Assembly (NCBI RefSeq): GCF_013114595.1
Contig: NZ_VTXE01000020.1
Coordinates: 1-64,000 of the forward strand
Direction of reading: 5' to 3'
Length of the DNA stretch: 64,000 nt
Origin: Vibrio sp. 99-8-1
Lineage (GTDB): Bacteria; Pseudomonadota; Gammaproteobacteria; Enterobacterales; Vibrionaceae
Shown here: one piece after another, positions 51,809-61,760 of the stretch
How positions within the stretch are numbered: the stretch's first letter is position 1
Layout: every line of letters starts with the position of its first letter
Notes under the pieces: generated by a model
What the model was told of the DNA's origin: nothing
The model's input: the letters and a program-made list of their open reading frames with translations, nothing else
The model's database searches: none
Position numbers and translations under genes: made by a program

Positions 51809-53680
51809 TTAGCCTCCTTGAATGCAGTTTTCAAACTCTTTACCTGTCATTGGTTTACCGTATAAGTACCCCTGCGCGTAATCACACCCTTCATTAATGA
51901 CAAAACGCTCTTGGTCGAGATCTTCTATGCCTTCAATCGTGACGTTAAGGTCGAGCCGTTTGGCGATTTGAACGATGGAGTGAACGATTTCTTTGTCATC
52001 TTGATTGTTATTGATGTTTTGGATAAAGCTTTTATCAATTTTAATGCAGTTAAACGGATAAGATTTTAAGTAACTGAAAGAAGCATATCCTGTACCAAAA
52101 TCATCCAGAGACAAGGTAACGCCAAGTTGATGCAGTTTGGTTAAGGTTTGTTTGGCAAGATGTTCATTGGAAATTAAACAGCTTTCTGTGATCTCTATTT
52201 CTAGGCAACTTGGTGGAAAGTGGTAGCTCTGCAAAAGGTGCTGAAGATGATCGAAAAAGTGTTGGTTCTTCAATTGTATCGACGATACGTTGACGGCAAT
52301 TTTGAAGTTCTTAAGCTGAGATGCCCATTGCGATGCGTGTTCAATTGCGGAGCGAAGCACAAAATTACCCACTTCAAAAATTAAGCCGTTTTGCTCTGCC
52401 ATTTGAATGAGGTTCTCGTTGGATACATTGCCAAGAATAGGGTGGTTCCAGCGAATCAAGGCTTCGGCACCAATCCAGTTGCCTGATTTTAGTTCAACTT
52501 TTGGTTGAAAATAGAGAGTGAGATCGTCGTTACGAACGGCTTGAAGCAAGTAGCTTTCTATTTCGTTTTTGTGTTGCTGTTGTTGGTTGTCTTCATGAGA
52601 GTAATAGCTGTAGCATTGTCCTGTCTCTTTACAAGAGAAAGCCGCTTCATTTGCATAAAATAACAGCTGGTTAGCATCGTCGCTATTGTGACTGGTTGCT
52701 ACCCCTACAAAAGCGTGCAGATGGATCTTCTCTTCACCAATGACGAATTCTGTGTGTGTTGTGTCCATAATGTGATGACTGAGCTCATCGATAAACGTAT
52801 TTAACTCGGTTGTTTGAACCGCGATAACCATATTGGCTATGCTGGTTCTCGCTGTCATTGACACAATACTATCAATGTCACCTATTCGCTGACGAAACTC
52901 TTTGAGTAAGTGGCTAAGAGACTGTTCGCCAAATCGTTCCTGAATCTTCTTACCATTAGTAAAAATGATATGGAACACAATAAGATGGGTTGAGGATACC
53001 TTGGTGTCTACTAATAGCTGTTCTGTGCCTTTGGTAAGAGAAAGGTGATTTAAGAAACCAGTGGAAAGATCATGGTTGGTTTGATAGTTGAGCCGCTGTT
53101 CAATGGCTTTGCGTTTTTCGATCTCAGACGTCAATGAGTAATTAAGCGTTGCCAAATCCGTTGTGCGTTTGTTGATTCTCTGTTTGAGCTGATCGTTCAG
53201 TCTGGTCCATTTATTGTTTTGAAAGATGGTTGTTAGATAGCTCTCTATGGAGTTCTTAAAACAATGTAAGCTTTCGACGGTTAATGGATCAAAAGTGTTA
53301 GCCCCATTGGCTGTATTTTTGTCACCGTTGGTGCGGAGTAGACTGAGTACACCAAATAATGAACCATCAGGCCAATAAACAGGTTCTCCTAAATAGGCAC
53401 TAATGCCATTAGAAGGCGAAAGAGCAGGGCTAGTAAAGGTGACTCGCTCTTTTTTGCGACACGCTGTATTGCAAAAGTCGGTGGCGTTGGCCATGCCGAC
53501 CCTATATTGATCTGGGTGGTTGGCGCTAATGCAGATAAGTCTATTTTCCGTATCCTTGATATAACGGACAATAAGCGCACAGTCGGCCTGAGCAATTCCA
53601 ACTAAGGTGTTAACAAAGCGCTGCCAGTGGTCGACAGCCTCGTTTGGTATTTCTATTAATGTGGTATTCACAATCGTCAT
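51809..53680 (-). CDS. GAF - degenerate GGDEF - EAL cyclic-di-GMP phosphodiesterase
   Basis: 623 residues from the ATG at 53680 (AGG upstream), with no membrane helix. An N-terminal GAF-like sensor (about 10-160) leads through a coiled coil to a GGDEF-fold domain whose G-G-D-E-F loop is lost, so it cannot make c-di-GMP. The C-terminal EAL domain keeps A-E-A-L-I-R-W, N-V-S, E-I-T-E-S, D-D-F-G-T-G-Y, K-I-D-K-S-F and E-G-I-E, so it should hydrolyse c-di-GMP. The GAF domain probably senses a small ligand; it has two cysteines in F-C-N-T-A-C. Confidence 0.9.
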   Translation of the reverse strand: MTIVNTTLIEIPNEAVDHWQRFVNTLVGIAQADCALIVRYIKDTENRLICISANHPDQYRVGMANATDFCNTACRKKERVTFTSPALSPSNGISAYLGEPVYWPDGSLFGVLSLLRTNGDKNTANGANTFDPLTVESLHCFKNSIESYLTTIFQNNKWTRLNDQLKQRINKRTTDLATLNYSLTSEIEKRKAIEQRLNYQTNHDLSTGFLNHLSLTKGTEQLLVDTKVSSTHLIVFHIIFTNGKKIQERFGEQSLSHLLKEFRQRIGDIDSIVSMTARTSIANMVIAVQTTELNTFIDELSHHIMDTTHTEFVIGEEKIHLHAFVGVATSHNSDDANQLLFYANEAAFSCKETGQCYSYYSHEDNQQQQHKNEIESYLLQAVRNDDLTLYFQPKVELKSGNWIGAEALIRWNHPILGNVSNENLIQMAEQNGLIFEVGNFVLRSAIEHASQWASQLKNFKIAVNVSSIQLKNQHFFDHLQHLLQSYHFPPSCLEIEITESCLISNEHLAKQTLTKLHQLGVTLSLDDFGTGYASFSYLKSYPFNCIKIDKSFIQNINNNQDDKEIVHSIVQIAKRLDLNVTIEGIEDLDQERFVINEGCDYAQGYLYGKPMTGKEFENCIQGG

Positions 53681-54116
53681 AAAGCACCTATCCATGTGCA
53701 TATGGGAATGGCAGCAGATAATGACATAACGTTATACTGCTATTAACATTAGTATATGCTTAAATTTCGTAATGTCAGTGTATAGAAGGGAGTTGTAGCC
53801 AAGATTGGGAGTTGGTTGGCCTTATCTGCAAATAATCTCCTCTGCTATTGATACCATTGTAATTTACTGCTAATAGAGTCTAATTGCACATCACTACTTA
53901 ATTGGTTGAAGAATATTATTGTCTTAATCTATAGTGTTATCTTTGCTTATCTCTTTGATATGCTGATTTTGTGGTTATAACTATCGTCATAAATACTACT
54001 AATATAACATTATGCTAATTGGTGATGTGGTAAGGTGCTGCCTTATCATCGAATCAACTATTTATTTTCAGCAATGTAATCTCAGCAATAAATAGTAACA
54101 ATATAAAGGACATGTA
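53681..54116. other. Intergenic region between divergent EAL and pepD genes
   Basis: 436 bp, AT-rich and without a credible gene. AAGGA serves pepD. A small AAGG-TGCTG-CCTT hairpin at 54032-54044 is the only structure I see. Confidence 0.35.
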
Positions 54117-55574
54117 ATGAGTGCAGTCATCGACACATTAAATCAATCCTATGCCTATTCCGTATGGAAGCATTTTCACGCCATAAGCCAAGTCCCTCGT
54201 GGATCTGGCAATGAAGCGGGTATTCGTCAATTGTTGATTGATTTTGCCAATGACAATAGCCTTGAATGGAAAACCGATACCATTGGCAACATTGTGATAT
54301 ACAAAGCTGCGTCTCAAGGTCGCGAAGAGAGCCCAGTGACTATACTGCAAAGCCATGTTGATATGGTCAATGAGAAAAACGATTTGAGTCAGCACGACTT
54401 TACTAAAGATGCGATCAGTTTTGTTCGAGATGGTGATTGGATAAGAGCGGATGGCACCACCTTAGGGGCTGATGATGGCATTGGTGTCGCGGCAACACTT
54501 GCCATACTTGAAGATAATTCGTTGAGTCATGGGGCGTTAGAGGCTTTATTTACCGTAGAAGAAGAGACAACTATGGCTGGCGCTATGGAAGTCGATGCGA
54601 CTTTATTAAAAGGCAGACGCCTGATCAATATTGATTCGGAAGATAGTGAAACCTTAACGGTAGGGTGCGCTGGAGGGATTAACCTAGATATTGAGCACGA
54701 GTATAAAACGGATGTTGTACCGGACGGACACCAGATACAAAAAATTACTATCTCCGGACTAAAAGGCGGGCATTCAGGCTGTGATATTCATCTGCAAAGA
54801 GGCAATGCAATATTACTAATGGCACGCGTTATTCGATTGCTGCAGCAATTTAAGCTACGCCTTATCAGTTTAAACGGCGGGACGGTGGATAATGCCATTC
54901 CACGTAGCGCAGAAGCAGTATTTGCTATTGCTAGTGATCAGTTACAACCTTTTAGCAATCAGTTTTTATCTGTGGTTAGTGACATTCAAAGTGAGTTTAG
55001 AAGTGTAGAACCCGATGTGAAGTTTGACTTAGTAGCAACAGAGTCAACGGATCCTGTGATGGATAAGCAACAACAAGAACAGATCATTAAAGCCTTGCAC
55101 GGATGTATTAATGGCGTTCATCGTAATAGTGATGATTTTGAATCTGTCGTTGAAACATCCAGTAACTTGGGTGTTTACCGACTAGAGAAAGGCAAAATGA
55201 CAGCGGATTGTTTTATCCGTAGTTTGGTTGACTCTGCAACCGTTAATGCTGGTGAAAGGATTGCTGGGCACTTTGAGTTGTCTGGTGCAAAAGTAACTCG
55301 AAGAGGTCTGTTTCCGGGCTGGAAACCTGAGCCTAAGTCAAAACTGCTTGATTCTATGATTGAGAAGTATCGTGCCATAAACGGTAAAGCTCCAAAAGTT
55401 GAAGTGATTCATGCGGCATTGGAATGCGGGATTATTGGTTCGGCATTAGGTGGAGCGGATATGGTATCCATTGGTCCGATTATCGAACACCCACACTCTC
55501 CAGATGAAAAAGTTCACGTTAGTAGTGTGGACAGTTTTTATCGTTTATTGGTGGCTAGCTTAGCATCGGATTAA
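54117..55574 (+). CDS. pepD: Aminoacyl-histidine dipeptidase (peptidase D)
   Basis: 485 residues, identical in length to E. coli PepD. M20 metallopeptidase motifs: the zinc histidine in L-Q-S-H-V-D-M-V, the bridging aspartate in T-L-G-A-D-D-G-I-G-V-A, the E-E pair in V-E-E-E-T-T-M-A-G and a late zinc histidine in E-H-P-H-S-P-D-E. It hydrolyses cytoplasmic Xaa-His and other dipeptides. AAGGA seven bases before the ATG. Confidence 0.95.
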   Translation: MSAVIDTLNQSYAYSVWKHFHAISQVPRGSGNEAGIRQLLIDFANDNSLEWKTDTIGNIVIYKAASQGREESPVTILQSHVDMVNEKNDLSQHDFTKDAISFVRDGDWIRADGTTLGADDGIGVAATLAILEDNSLSHGALEALFTVEEETTMAGAMEVDATLLKGRRLINIDSEDSETLTVGCAGGINLDIEHEYKTDVVPDGHQIQKITISGLKGGHSGCDIHLQRGNAILLMARVIRLLQQFKLRLISLNGGTVDNAIPRSAEAVFAIASDQLQPFSNQFLSVVSDIQSEFRSVEPDVKFDLVATESTDPVMDKQQQEQIIKALHGCINGVHRNSDDFESVVETSSNLGVYRLEKGKMTADCFIRSLVDSATVNAGERIAGHFELSGAKVTRRGLFPGWKPEPKSKLLDSMIEKYRAINGKAPKVEVIHAALECGIIGSALGGADMVSIGPIIEHPHSPDEKVHVSSVDSFYRLLVASLASD

Positions 55575-55593
55575 TAGTAAAACATAATAAAAA

Positions 55594-55626
55594 GCACCAC
55601 TTAGAAAAACTAAGTGGCGCTTTTTT
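55594..55626. terminator. Terminator between pepD and fabV
   Basis: CCACTTAG-AAAAA-CTAAGTGG stem extended by GC pairs and followed by TTTTTT. The A-rich left flank lets it serve the converging fabV transcript too. Confidence 0.9.
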
Positions 55627-55640
55627 ATGTAAGTGAAAAA

Positions 55641-56837
55641 CTAAGGCTGAAGTTTCTTTAACGTCTCGATATCAACAGGTTCATCATAATTTACGCCGTC
55701 TAAACCAAAACCATTAAGCTGCAAAAACTCATTTTTATAACCTAGGTAATCACCAACTTGTTTAAAGTTGTTGCTATCCATATGGGCCATAATGGTTTTT
55801 ACTTCTCGCTGAGTATTGGCATCCAATTCGTATTCGTCCATCCTCAGCAGCCGTTGACCGTCAACTGGAACGACGTCTTGGCATAACTTGTCGGCAAACA
55901 GTCGCTGCATCTGTTGAATGCAGTTTTCATGGGTTCCCTTTTTCTTCATCACTTTGTATAACGCGAGAATATATGGGGTAAAGGCGGGAATATAAACGCT
56001 GGCTTTGGTCACTAACGCTTTACATACCGTCGCGTAAGCGCCACCGCCAAACTTTGCTAGCTTTAAGTTGAGAGAGTGACTGGTTTGGTGCAAGTCAACC
56101 TTTGCTCTACCCAATGTGCCCTCGTGATATATAGGATAGGTAGCTTGTGGACCAATGTAAGAAAATGCAATAGTTTGACAGCCTTGTGCGACAGAGTCTG
56201 AGTTGATTAATGTGTCTATCCACTCTTCCCAGTCTCCACCTCCCATCACTTTTATTGTGTCATCGATCTCTTGTGCTGTAGCGGGGGTCACTTGAGTATC
56301 TTGCCAGCTATTATCTTCTAGCAAAATGGTCGCGCCGGATACTGGCTCACCAATGGTTTTAATTGCCGAACGCCATACGCCTTCACCATTTGGCTTTGGT
56401 CTTATACCTGTTGCTAAGCTATAAATGATAAGGTCGACTTCACCTTCAAAGTAGGTCTCGATCGCTTCAACAACACTTTCTCTAACTTGTTTTGAAAACG
56501 CGTCGCCAACAATGTTAATTGCGGTTCTTCCGGCGGCTTCAGCTTTCTCTTTAAAGTAAATATTGTTGTACCAACCCGCGCTTCCTACACCTTTATCGGA
56601 TGGGCCGCGTTCAAAAGAGACACCGATGGTATCTGCTTCGCTTCCACCAAACGTCGCGGCGATACGAGCAGCAAGGCCGAAACCGGATGATGCGCCAAGT
56701 ATGAGTATTCGTTTAGGACCATTAGTAATAGGTTTGGCTGATTTTACGTAATCAATTTGGCTTTGAACGGCAGCTTTACATCCCTGTGGATGCGCGCTTT
56801 TGGCTATAACGCCCTGAATTATCGGCTCTATAATCAT
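55641..56837 (-). CDS. fabV: Enoyl-ACP reductase FabV (trans-2-enoyl-CoA reductase family)
   Basis: 398 residues. The NAD-binding segment is I-L-G-A-S-S-G-F-G-L-A-A-R. The catalytic pair fits Tyr-x8-Lys in Y-H-E-G-T-L-G-R-A-K. FabV was first described in Vibrio and performs the last step of fatty-acid elongation; it is naturally little affected by triclosan. The protein begins M-I-I-E-P as typical. Confidence 0.95.
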   Translation of the reverse strand: MIIEPIIQGVIAKSAHPQGCKAAVQSQIDYVKSAKPITNGPKRILILGASSGFGLAARIAATFGGSEADTIGVSFERGPSDKGVGSAGWYNNIYFKEKAEAAGRTAINIVGDAFSKQVRESVVEAIETYFEGEVDLIIYSLATGIRPKPNGEGVWRSAIKTIGEPVSGATILLEDNSWQDTQVTPATAQEIDDTIKVMGGGDWEEWIDTLINSDSVAQGCQTIAFSYIGPQATYPIYHEGTLGRAKVDLHQTSHSLNLKLAKFGGGAYATVCKALVTKASVYIPAFTPYILALYKVMKKKGTHENCIQQMQRLFADKLCQDVVPVDGQRLLRMDEYELDANTQREVKTIMAHMDSNNFKQVGDYLGYKNEFLQLNGFGLDGVNYDEPVDIETLKKLQP

Positions 56838-56864
56838 TACGTTAATGATCCTTCTATTACAATA

Positions 56865-56899
56865 AGTTAGCTCAATATATAAGTAATAGTGAGCTAACT
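56865..56899 (-). promoter_or_regulatory. Perfect 10-bp inverted repeat 27 bp upstream of fabV
   Basis: AGTTAGCTCA (56865-56874) and TGAGCTAACT (56890-56899). It may be an operator or a 5' leader hairpin of fabV. It could also be the end of the tesA transcript, which stops 45 bp away. Confidence 0.4.
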
Positions 56900-56944
56900 C
56901 TTTGCGCTAGGGCATTTTTTTACGACTAAACCGTTATTTCTCTG

Positions 56945-57544
56945 TCAATCCAAATAAAGAGACAAATTGTCTGCAACATAGGAAGCAATCCAAGGTTGAG
57001 CGACTTCTTCAGGATGGAGCCCGTCTTGTTTCATCCATTCGTCTTTAAGTATTATCTGTTCTAAAAAGAAAGGAAGTAGTGGCAGTTGATATTCATTAGC
57101 CAGTTTAGGGTAGATGTTACTAAAAGCTTGGCTGTAACGTTTACCGTAATTTGGTGGCACCTGAATCTGCATTAACGCAACTTTTGCCTCGGCTTGTTGA
57201 CTAATAGTTATGATCTGTTGCAGGTTTTTGTTGATAAGGTTGGGGTGAAAACCTCTTAAGCCATCATTGGCTCCAAGTTCAATCAGTACCCATGTAGGTT
57301 CATGTTGTTTAAGTAGATCGGGTAATCTATCTAGTCCATTTCCAGTGGTATCCCCAGAAATACTGGCGTTAATGACTGTGTAGTCGAAACCTTTTTGCTC
57401 AAGATCTTTCGCTAACAAATTTGGCCAAGCACTCGTTGCTGGCATTTGGTAGCCGGCACTTAAACTATCACCTAACACCAATAATGTGTTACTACTTGCA
57501 GTATAAGAAAATAAAATGATTATAAAGGAAATAAATCGAGTCAT
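56945..57544 (-). CDS. tesA: Thioesterase I / arylesterase, SGNH hydrolase
   Basis: 199 residues with a Sec signal peptide ([11 protein letters not shown]...). SGNH blocks: catalytic serine in V-L-G-D-S-L-S-A-G-Y, I-S-G-D-T-T-G-N-G-L, E-L-G-A-N-D-G-L-R-G and D-G-L-H-P. It is a periplasmic lysophospholipase/thioesterase. Its ATG (57544) overlaps the ATG of ybbA on the opposite strand. Confidence 0.92.
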   Translation of the reverse strand: MTRFISFIIILFSYTASSNTLLVLGDSLSAGYQMPATSAWPNLLAKDLEQKGFDYTVINASISGDTTGNGLDRLPDLLKQHEPTWVLIELGANDGLRGFHPNLINKNLQQIITISQQAEAKVALMQIQVPPNYGKRYSQAFSNIYPKLANEYQLPLLPFFLEQIILKDEWMKQDGLHPEEVAQPWIASYVADNLSLYLD

Positions 57545-58217
57545 GCCTAGTCCTATTATCAAAGCGAGTTCATTAGCAAAAGTAGTCTCTACTAATCAAG
57601 AGCATTTAACAATCCTTGATGATGTAAATTTAGAAATTAACCAAGGTGAGACGGTGGCGATTGTCGGCTCATCAGGTGCAGGCAAGTCTACATTAATGAC
57701 ACTGTTAGCCGGGTTGGACACTCCGACATCAGGCGAAGTACATCTGCTTGGTAAATCAATTTCGTCACTCAACGACGAGCAGAGAGCGGCCATTAGAAGT
57801 GATTCGGTTGGTTTTGTATTCCAAAGTTTTTTATTGATTCCCAGCTTAACCGCGATAGAGAACGTCACTCTACCTTGCCTGTTAAAGGGCGATAAAGAAG
57901 ATGTTGAGAGAGCGAAAGAGCTGCTGGAATCAGTTGGGCTTTCTCACCGTATAGATCATTTACCTTCGCAATTATCAGGTGGGGAACAACAGAGGGTCGC
58001 ACTTGCTCGGGCCTTTATGATCAAACCTAAGATACTATTTGCTGATGAGCCAACGGGTAATCTTGATCAGCAAACCGCGTCGAAAATTATTGAGCTGCTG
58101 TTTGAGCTAAATAGTGTCCATGGAACGACATTAGTTTTGGTTACTCATGATACGGAGTTAGCTTCTCGCTGCCATAGAACCATACATATGCAAGCTGGTC
58201 ATTTGGAGGTTAAATAA
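57543..58217 (+). CDS. ybbA: ABC transporter ATP-binding subunit YbbA
   Basis: 224 residues of the LolD/MacB-type ATPase group: Walker [11 protein letters not shown]-loop F-V-F-Q-S-F, signature L-S-G-G-E-Q-Q-R, Walker [13 protein letters not shown]. The ATG at 57543 is favoured because the protein begins there by family comparison; an ATG 27 bp upstream lies within tesA. It works with YbbP, whose gene it overlaps by 1 nt. Confidence 0.92.
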   Translation: MPSPIIKASSLAKVVSTNQEHLTILDDVNLEINQGETVAIVGSSGAGKSTLMTLLAGLDTPTSGEVHLLGKSISSLNDEQRAAIRSDSVGFVFQSFLLIPSLTAIENVTLPCLLKGDKEDVERAKELLESVGLSHRIDHLPSQLSGGEQQRVALARAFMIKPKILFADEPTGNLDQQTASKIIELLFELNSVHGTTLVLVTHDTELASRCHRTIHMQAGHLEVK

Positions 58218-60661
58218 TGGATGCGATAAATGCGTCTGGTTCAACCGTTAACCAGCGACTGTTTAAGTGGAGTATTGAAGAGATTAGACACGGGCAGCTT
58301 TGGCCTATCTCTATTGCTTTAACCCTGATTATTGCCTGTGTATTTGCCTTAACGGCGCTTGCAGAAAGAATGGAGCAGGTAGTGCTAAAGCAGGGTAAAG
58401 ACGCGCTGACTGCCGATTTGGTTTATGTCTCTTCTAATCCTGTTCCTCCTGTGCTGCTCGATACTGTCTCTTCGGAGAACTCATTAGAACAATCCACAAT
58501 GACTCGTTTCGCTACGATGGCCTTCAGTGATCAGCAAATGCAGTTAGTGACCGTAAAAGCGGTACAAAGTAGCTTTCCATTACGAGGTGAATTGCTGTTA
58601 GAGAGTACCGATTCAACCAGTCGTAGTATAAAGCCCGGTGAATTGTGGTTGGACGAAAGGGTTTTTGCACTTTTGGATATAACTAACGGTGACGTTGTCA
58701 CTATAGGCGATGCGGATTTCGTTGTTTCTGGCAAAATAGCGCAAGAACCGGGCATCAGTTTTAATCCGTTTCAGCAAATGCCAACGGTGATGATTCACAA
58801 CTCTGATATCGAGAAAACCGGTGCGTTAAGGTTAGGAAGTCGAGTTAGATTTAGCCTGTTTTTAACTGGCGAGCAGGAAGCTCTGCAGAAAGTAAAAGAG
58901 AGTGTGGAGTTAACACCTAGCGATAGGTGGCGTGATCAAGATAGCGGGTCTCGCAGCAATGATATGTTCCAAAGAACAACACAATATCTGTCACTTACTG
59001 TGGCTATAGTGATCATTATGGCTGCAACTACCTTAGTTTTAACCTGCCAAAATTATGTTACCGGCAGACGTAAAACAGTCGCTATGTTGAAAAGCCTAGG
59101 TGCCAGTAAATCTTGGTTGATCAGATGGCTATCCATTCAGATTATCTTGCTGTTTGTTATCGGTGTCTCTTTTGGTTTGCTCTTTGGTGTATCACTAGAA
59201 GTGCTACTGCGCATCCCATTAACCGACTTATTACCGGATCCTCTACCGGGATATGGAATTACACCTGCGATTACCGCTATTGCCAGTTGTTTATTGATTG
59301 GTGTTCCAGCTCTGGGCATTCCTTTGCTGAGTTTAATAAATACCTCTGCGGTTAATGTTATGCAGCCGCAACAGCAGAAAAAGAAGTGGACATCATTTCT
59401 TCTTATTCTGGTTCCTCTGGTTCCGATGTTGATCGCCTATCGGGAAAATACCTTAGTCTGGATTGTTCTTGGTGGAATCATTGGCTTATTTTTGCTTCTT
59501 GGGCTGGTGAGTATTTTAATTATACGTTTGATTAATTACTTGCCGCTGAACACATCAATGAAGCTAGCGGTGAGCCGAATTAGACGATCATCGCTTGCCA
59601 GTATTTTTCAGTTTGGTTCGCTAGCGATATCTTTGATGTTATTAGCGGTGATATGGCTCGTCCGTTCTGATTTACTTCAAGATTGGCAACAGACCATTCC
59701 TGAAGATGCACCCAATGTATTTGCAATTAATATTGCGCCTTATCAGCAGGAGCAGTATCTACAAGTTATCGATAATAAAAACCTTGAACGGTCGGAAGCG
59801 TATCCCATTATTCGTGGACGACTTGCGAAAATTAATGGTCAAGACGCTAAATCGCAACCAGATATCGACAAAGAGAGCGATTCGTTAAGTCGCGAGCTTA
59901 ACTTTACTTGGTCAAATTCGATTCCGGACAGAAATCCGATTATCTCGGGAAGTTGGAGCGAAACCAATGGGGTATCTGTTGAATCTGAAGTTGCTCAAGA
60001 GCTAAATATTAAGGTTGGTGATACGCTTGGATTTGTCGTTAACAGCCAAGAGTTTAGCGCCGAAGTTAATAGCATTAGAGAAGTAGAATGGAGAGAGATG
60101 AAACCAAACTTCTACTTCATTTTTACACCGGACGTGTTAGAGAAACTACCTGCCAACTGGATGGTTAGTTTTCGTGTAGACGATAATCAAAGTGATTTTC
60201 TTAATCAGCTATCAAGAGATTTTCCTACCGTGAGCTTGATGGATATTCGAGCCATGGGGGATAAGATTCGGGGTTTACTTACTCAAATAATTTGGTCAAT
60301 TACAGTGCTCGCTGGGTTAGGCGTTGTCGCGGGCGTGTTGCTAATATTTACGCTACTTCGTTTAAGCTTATCGCAAAGACAAGATGAGATTCGTTTATAT
60401 CGAACTCTCGGAGCGTCGCGTAAACGTATTACTGCGACTATTTGGAGTGAGTATGGCTTAATGGCGGCAACGGCGGGTTTAGTGGCAAGTATGGGAGCGG
60501 AACTGAGCGTCAACAGTATTATGACCATGGGCTTCGATTTACAGAGTCAGCTGCATGGTTATTTATGGATATCTCTACCCGTCATTGCATTTGTGGTGTT
60601 GGCGCTGGTGGTAAGCACCATGTTAGGACGCTTGCTTAAGCCAATAAGAGGCACTGAATAG
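58217..60661 (+). CDS. ybbP: ABC transporter permease YbbP (FtsX-like)
   Basis: 814 residues with ten hydrophobic helices: one near the N-terminus, two FtsX-type three-helix blocks (about 255-410 and 690-810) and extra helices between, with a large periplasmic loop. The E-I-R-L-Y-R-T-L-G-A-S-R-K-R-I segment is the FtsX coupling motif. YbbA-YbbP resembles mechanotransmission ABC systems rather than an importer. The adjacent periplasmic TesA has conserved linkage across Gammaproteobacteria. Confidence 0.92.
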   Translation: MDAINASGSTVNQRLFKWSIEEIRHGQLWPISIALTLIIACVFALTALAERMEQVVLKQGKDALTADLVYVSSNPVPPVLLDTVSSENSLEQSTMTRFATMAFSDQQMQLVTVKAVQSSFPLRGELLLESTDSTSRSIKPGELWLDERVFALLDITNGDVVTIGDADFVVSGKIAQEPGISFNPFQQMPTVMIHNSDIEKTGALRLGSRVRFSLFLTGEQEALQKVKESVELTPSDRWRDQDSGSRSNDMFQRTTQYLSLTVAIVIIMAATTLVLTCQNYVTGRRKTVAMLKSLGASKSWLIRWLSIQIILLFVIGVSFGLLFGVSLEVLLRIPLTDLLPDPLPGYGITPAITAIASCLLIGVPALGIPLLSLINTSAVNVMQPQQQKKKWTSFLLILVPLVPMLIAYRENTLVWIVLGGIIGLFLLLGLVSILIIRLINYLPLNTSMKLAVSRIRRSSLASIFQFGSLAISLMLLAVIWLVRSDLLQDWQQTIPEDAPNVFAINIAPYQQEQYLQVIDNKNLERSEAYPIIRGRLAKINGQDAKSQPDIDKESDSLSRELNFTWSNSIPDRNPIISGSWSETNGVSVESEVAQELNIKVGDTLGFVVNSQEFSAEVNSIREVEWREMKPNFYFIFTPDVLEKLPANWMVSFRVDDNQSDFLNQLSRDFPTVSLMDIRAMGDKIRGLLTQIIWSITVLAGLGVVAGVLLIFTLLRLSLSQRQDEIRLYRTLGASRKRITATIWSEYGLMAATAGLVASMGAELSVNSIMTMGFDLQSQLHGYLWISLPVIAFVVLALVVSTMLGRLLKPIRGTE

Positions 60662-60671
60662 CGCCTCTTAT
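60645..60671 (+). terminator. Hairpin overlapping the ybbP stop codon
   Basis: TAAGAGGC and GCCTCTTA arms flank the stop codon. There is no strong T-tract, so it may be a weak terminator or stabiliser. Confidence 0.45.
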
Positions 60672-60763
60672 AATGACTGTTTAAGTTGTATAACTGTTGG
60701 TTGTACAACTTAGATAGTGGTGACCGTCTATCATTGTTGCGGAATCTCTCCCTGTAGCGAAAA

Positions 60764-61078
60764 CTACGCCGCGAGAGGGAAGCAGTAACCTTGGATATGG
60801 ACAATAACTTGTTCTAAATTAAACAAGTGAGCGTACTCGGAGTTCGTGTAGGCATTGGGTTTGGTATCTCCATTTACCACAGCACGAATAGTGCCTACAT
60901 TTACGGCTACACTGTCATTGTCTTGATAATGTGTTTCTATCAATAGATCGATGACTTGTCTTACGTAAGTGGTTTGATCGAGAGGATCAAGGTAGGTAAC
61001 GCCTAACTGTTCACTGTCTGTTGTTAGCTTAAAAGGTTTACCTTGAAACAGATAATCAATCTCAATTGCTACATTCAT
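60764..61078 (-). CDS. Conserved-looking small protein, function unknown
   Basis: 104 residues from the ATG at 61078 (GGA upstream, M-N-V-A-I-E-I-D-Y-L-F-Q-G-K-P-F). An earlier ATG at 61198 would add 40 poorly coding residues. The protein has an alternating beta/alpha look, one cysteine, no signal peptide and no membrane helix. I do not recognise the family. Confidence 0.6.
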   Translation of the reverse strand: MNVAIEIDYLFQGKPFKLTTDSEQLGVTYLDPLDQTTYVRQVIDLLIETHYQDNDSVAVNVGTIRAVVNGDTKPNAYTNSEYAHLFNLEQVIVHIQGYCFPLAA

Positions 61079-61760
61079 CTTACTACGTCCATGTTCTATA
61101 AGCCTGACTACAATTATTAGCTCATGAAGCCAGTTTGTGGTGTTAGCTAGATCATACTTTAAGCAATATAATGAAAAGTTAATATAAGTGAGCAACAAAC
61201 CTCCCTGAAACTATATTCTGCTAATTCAATAACAAACACAATTATCAATAACTGTTAAGGATTCTAGTGGTATAAACGACATATATACCTTTATTTATGT
61301 GGGGTTATACGTTGAGTGAGTAAGAACAACTAACGGGAAAACCGTTTTTACTTTTTGAGGTTATACAGTGAGGAGTGCGAGTTATCCACAATTTCGGTGG
61401 ATAAAGTTTGGGATAACTTTCTTGCTATATTTACGTGCTATTCTGTACACCGCGCTACTCTTCTTCTGCGGGATTTTGGTTATACACAAAAGCCATTTTT
61501 CAAACTTATGAGTAAAATGAGTCAAGTATTTTTATGCAATATTTCTATGTTTTTTTTATACAAATATCAGAACATAATGCCAGCGATTAAACTCAACAAA
61601 ATGACGACGCGGAAGTGTAACTATCTATGGCAAAGACAATTAATTCTGTTGCTGCTATGTAGTTGTAAAAAAAGCTAACGTTTCTAAGTTAGCTTTTTTA
61701 AAACATACGAGCACAAGGTGACGCATAAATCATCACCCGCAAGATCTATTTAATCATGGT
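61079..61760. other. Long intergenic region with a DnaA-box-like word and a terminator
   Basis: About 680 bp. A 107-codon frame at 61355-61678 has no ribosome binding site and biased composition, so I do not call it a gene. TTATCCACA at 61382-61390 is a perfect DnaA box, with GGATAA words nearby. AAAAGCTAAC/GTTAGCTTTT (61670-61697) is a strong bidirectional terminator. Confidence 0.5.
61670..61699. terminator. Terminator downstream of pxpC
   Basis: AAAAGCTAAC and GTTAGCTTTT are exact 10-bp complements with an 8-nt loop, with A- and T-tracts on both sides. Confidence 0.8.

Noticed and set aside
61355..61678. 107-residue gene
   Set aside because: No ribosome binding site, low-complexity hydrophobic C-terminus, no recognisable family, and it ends inside the terminator.
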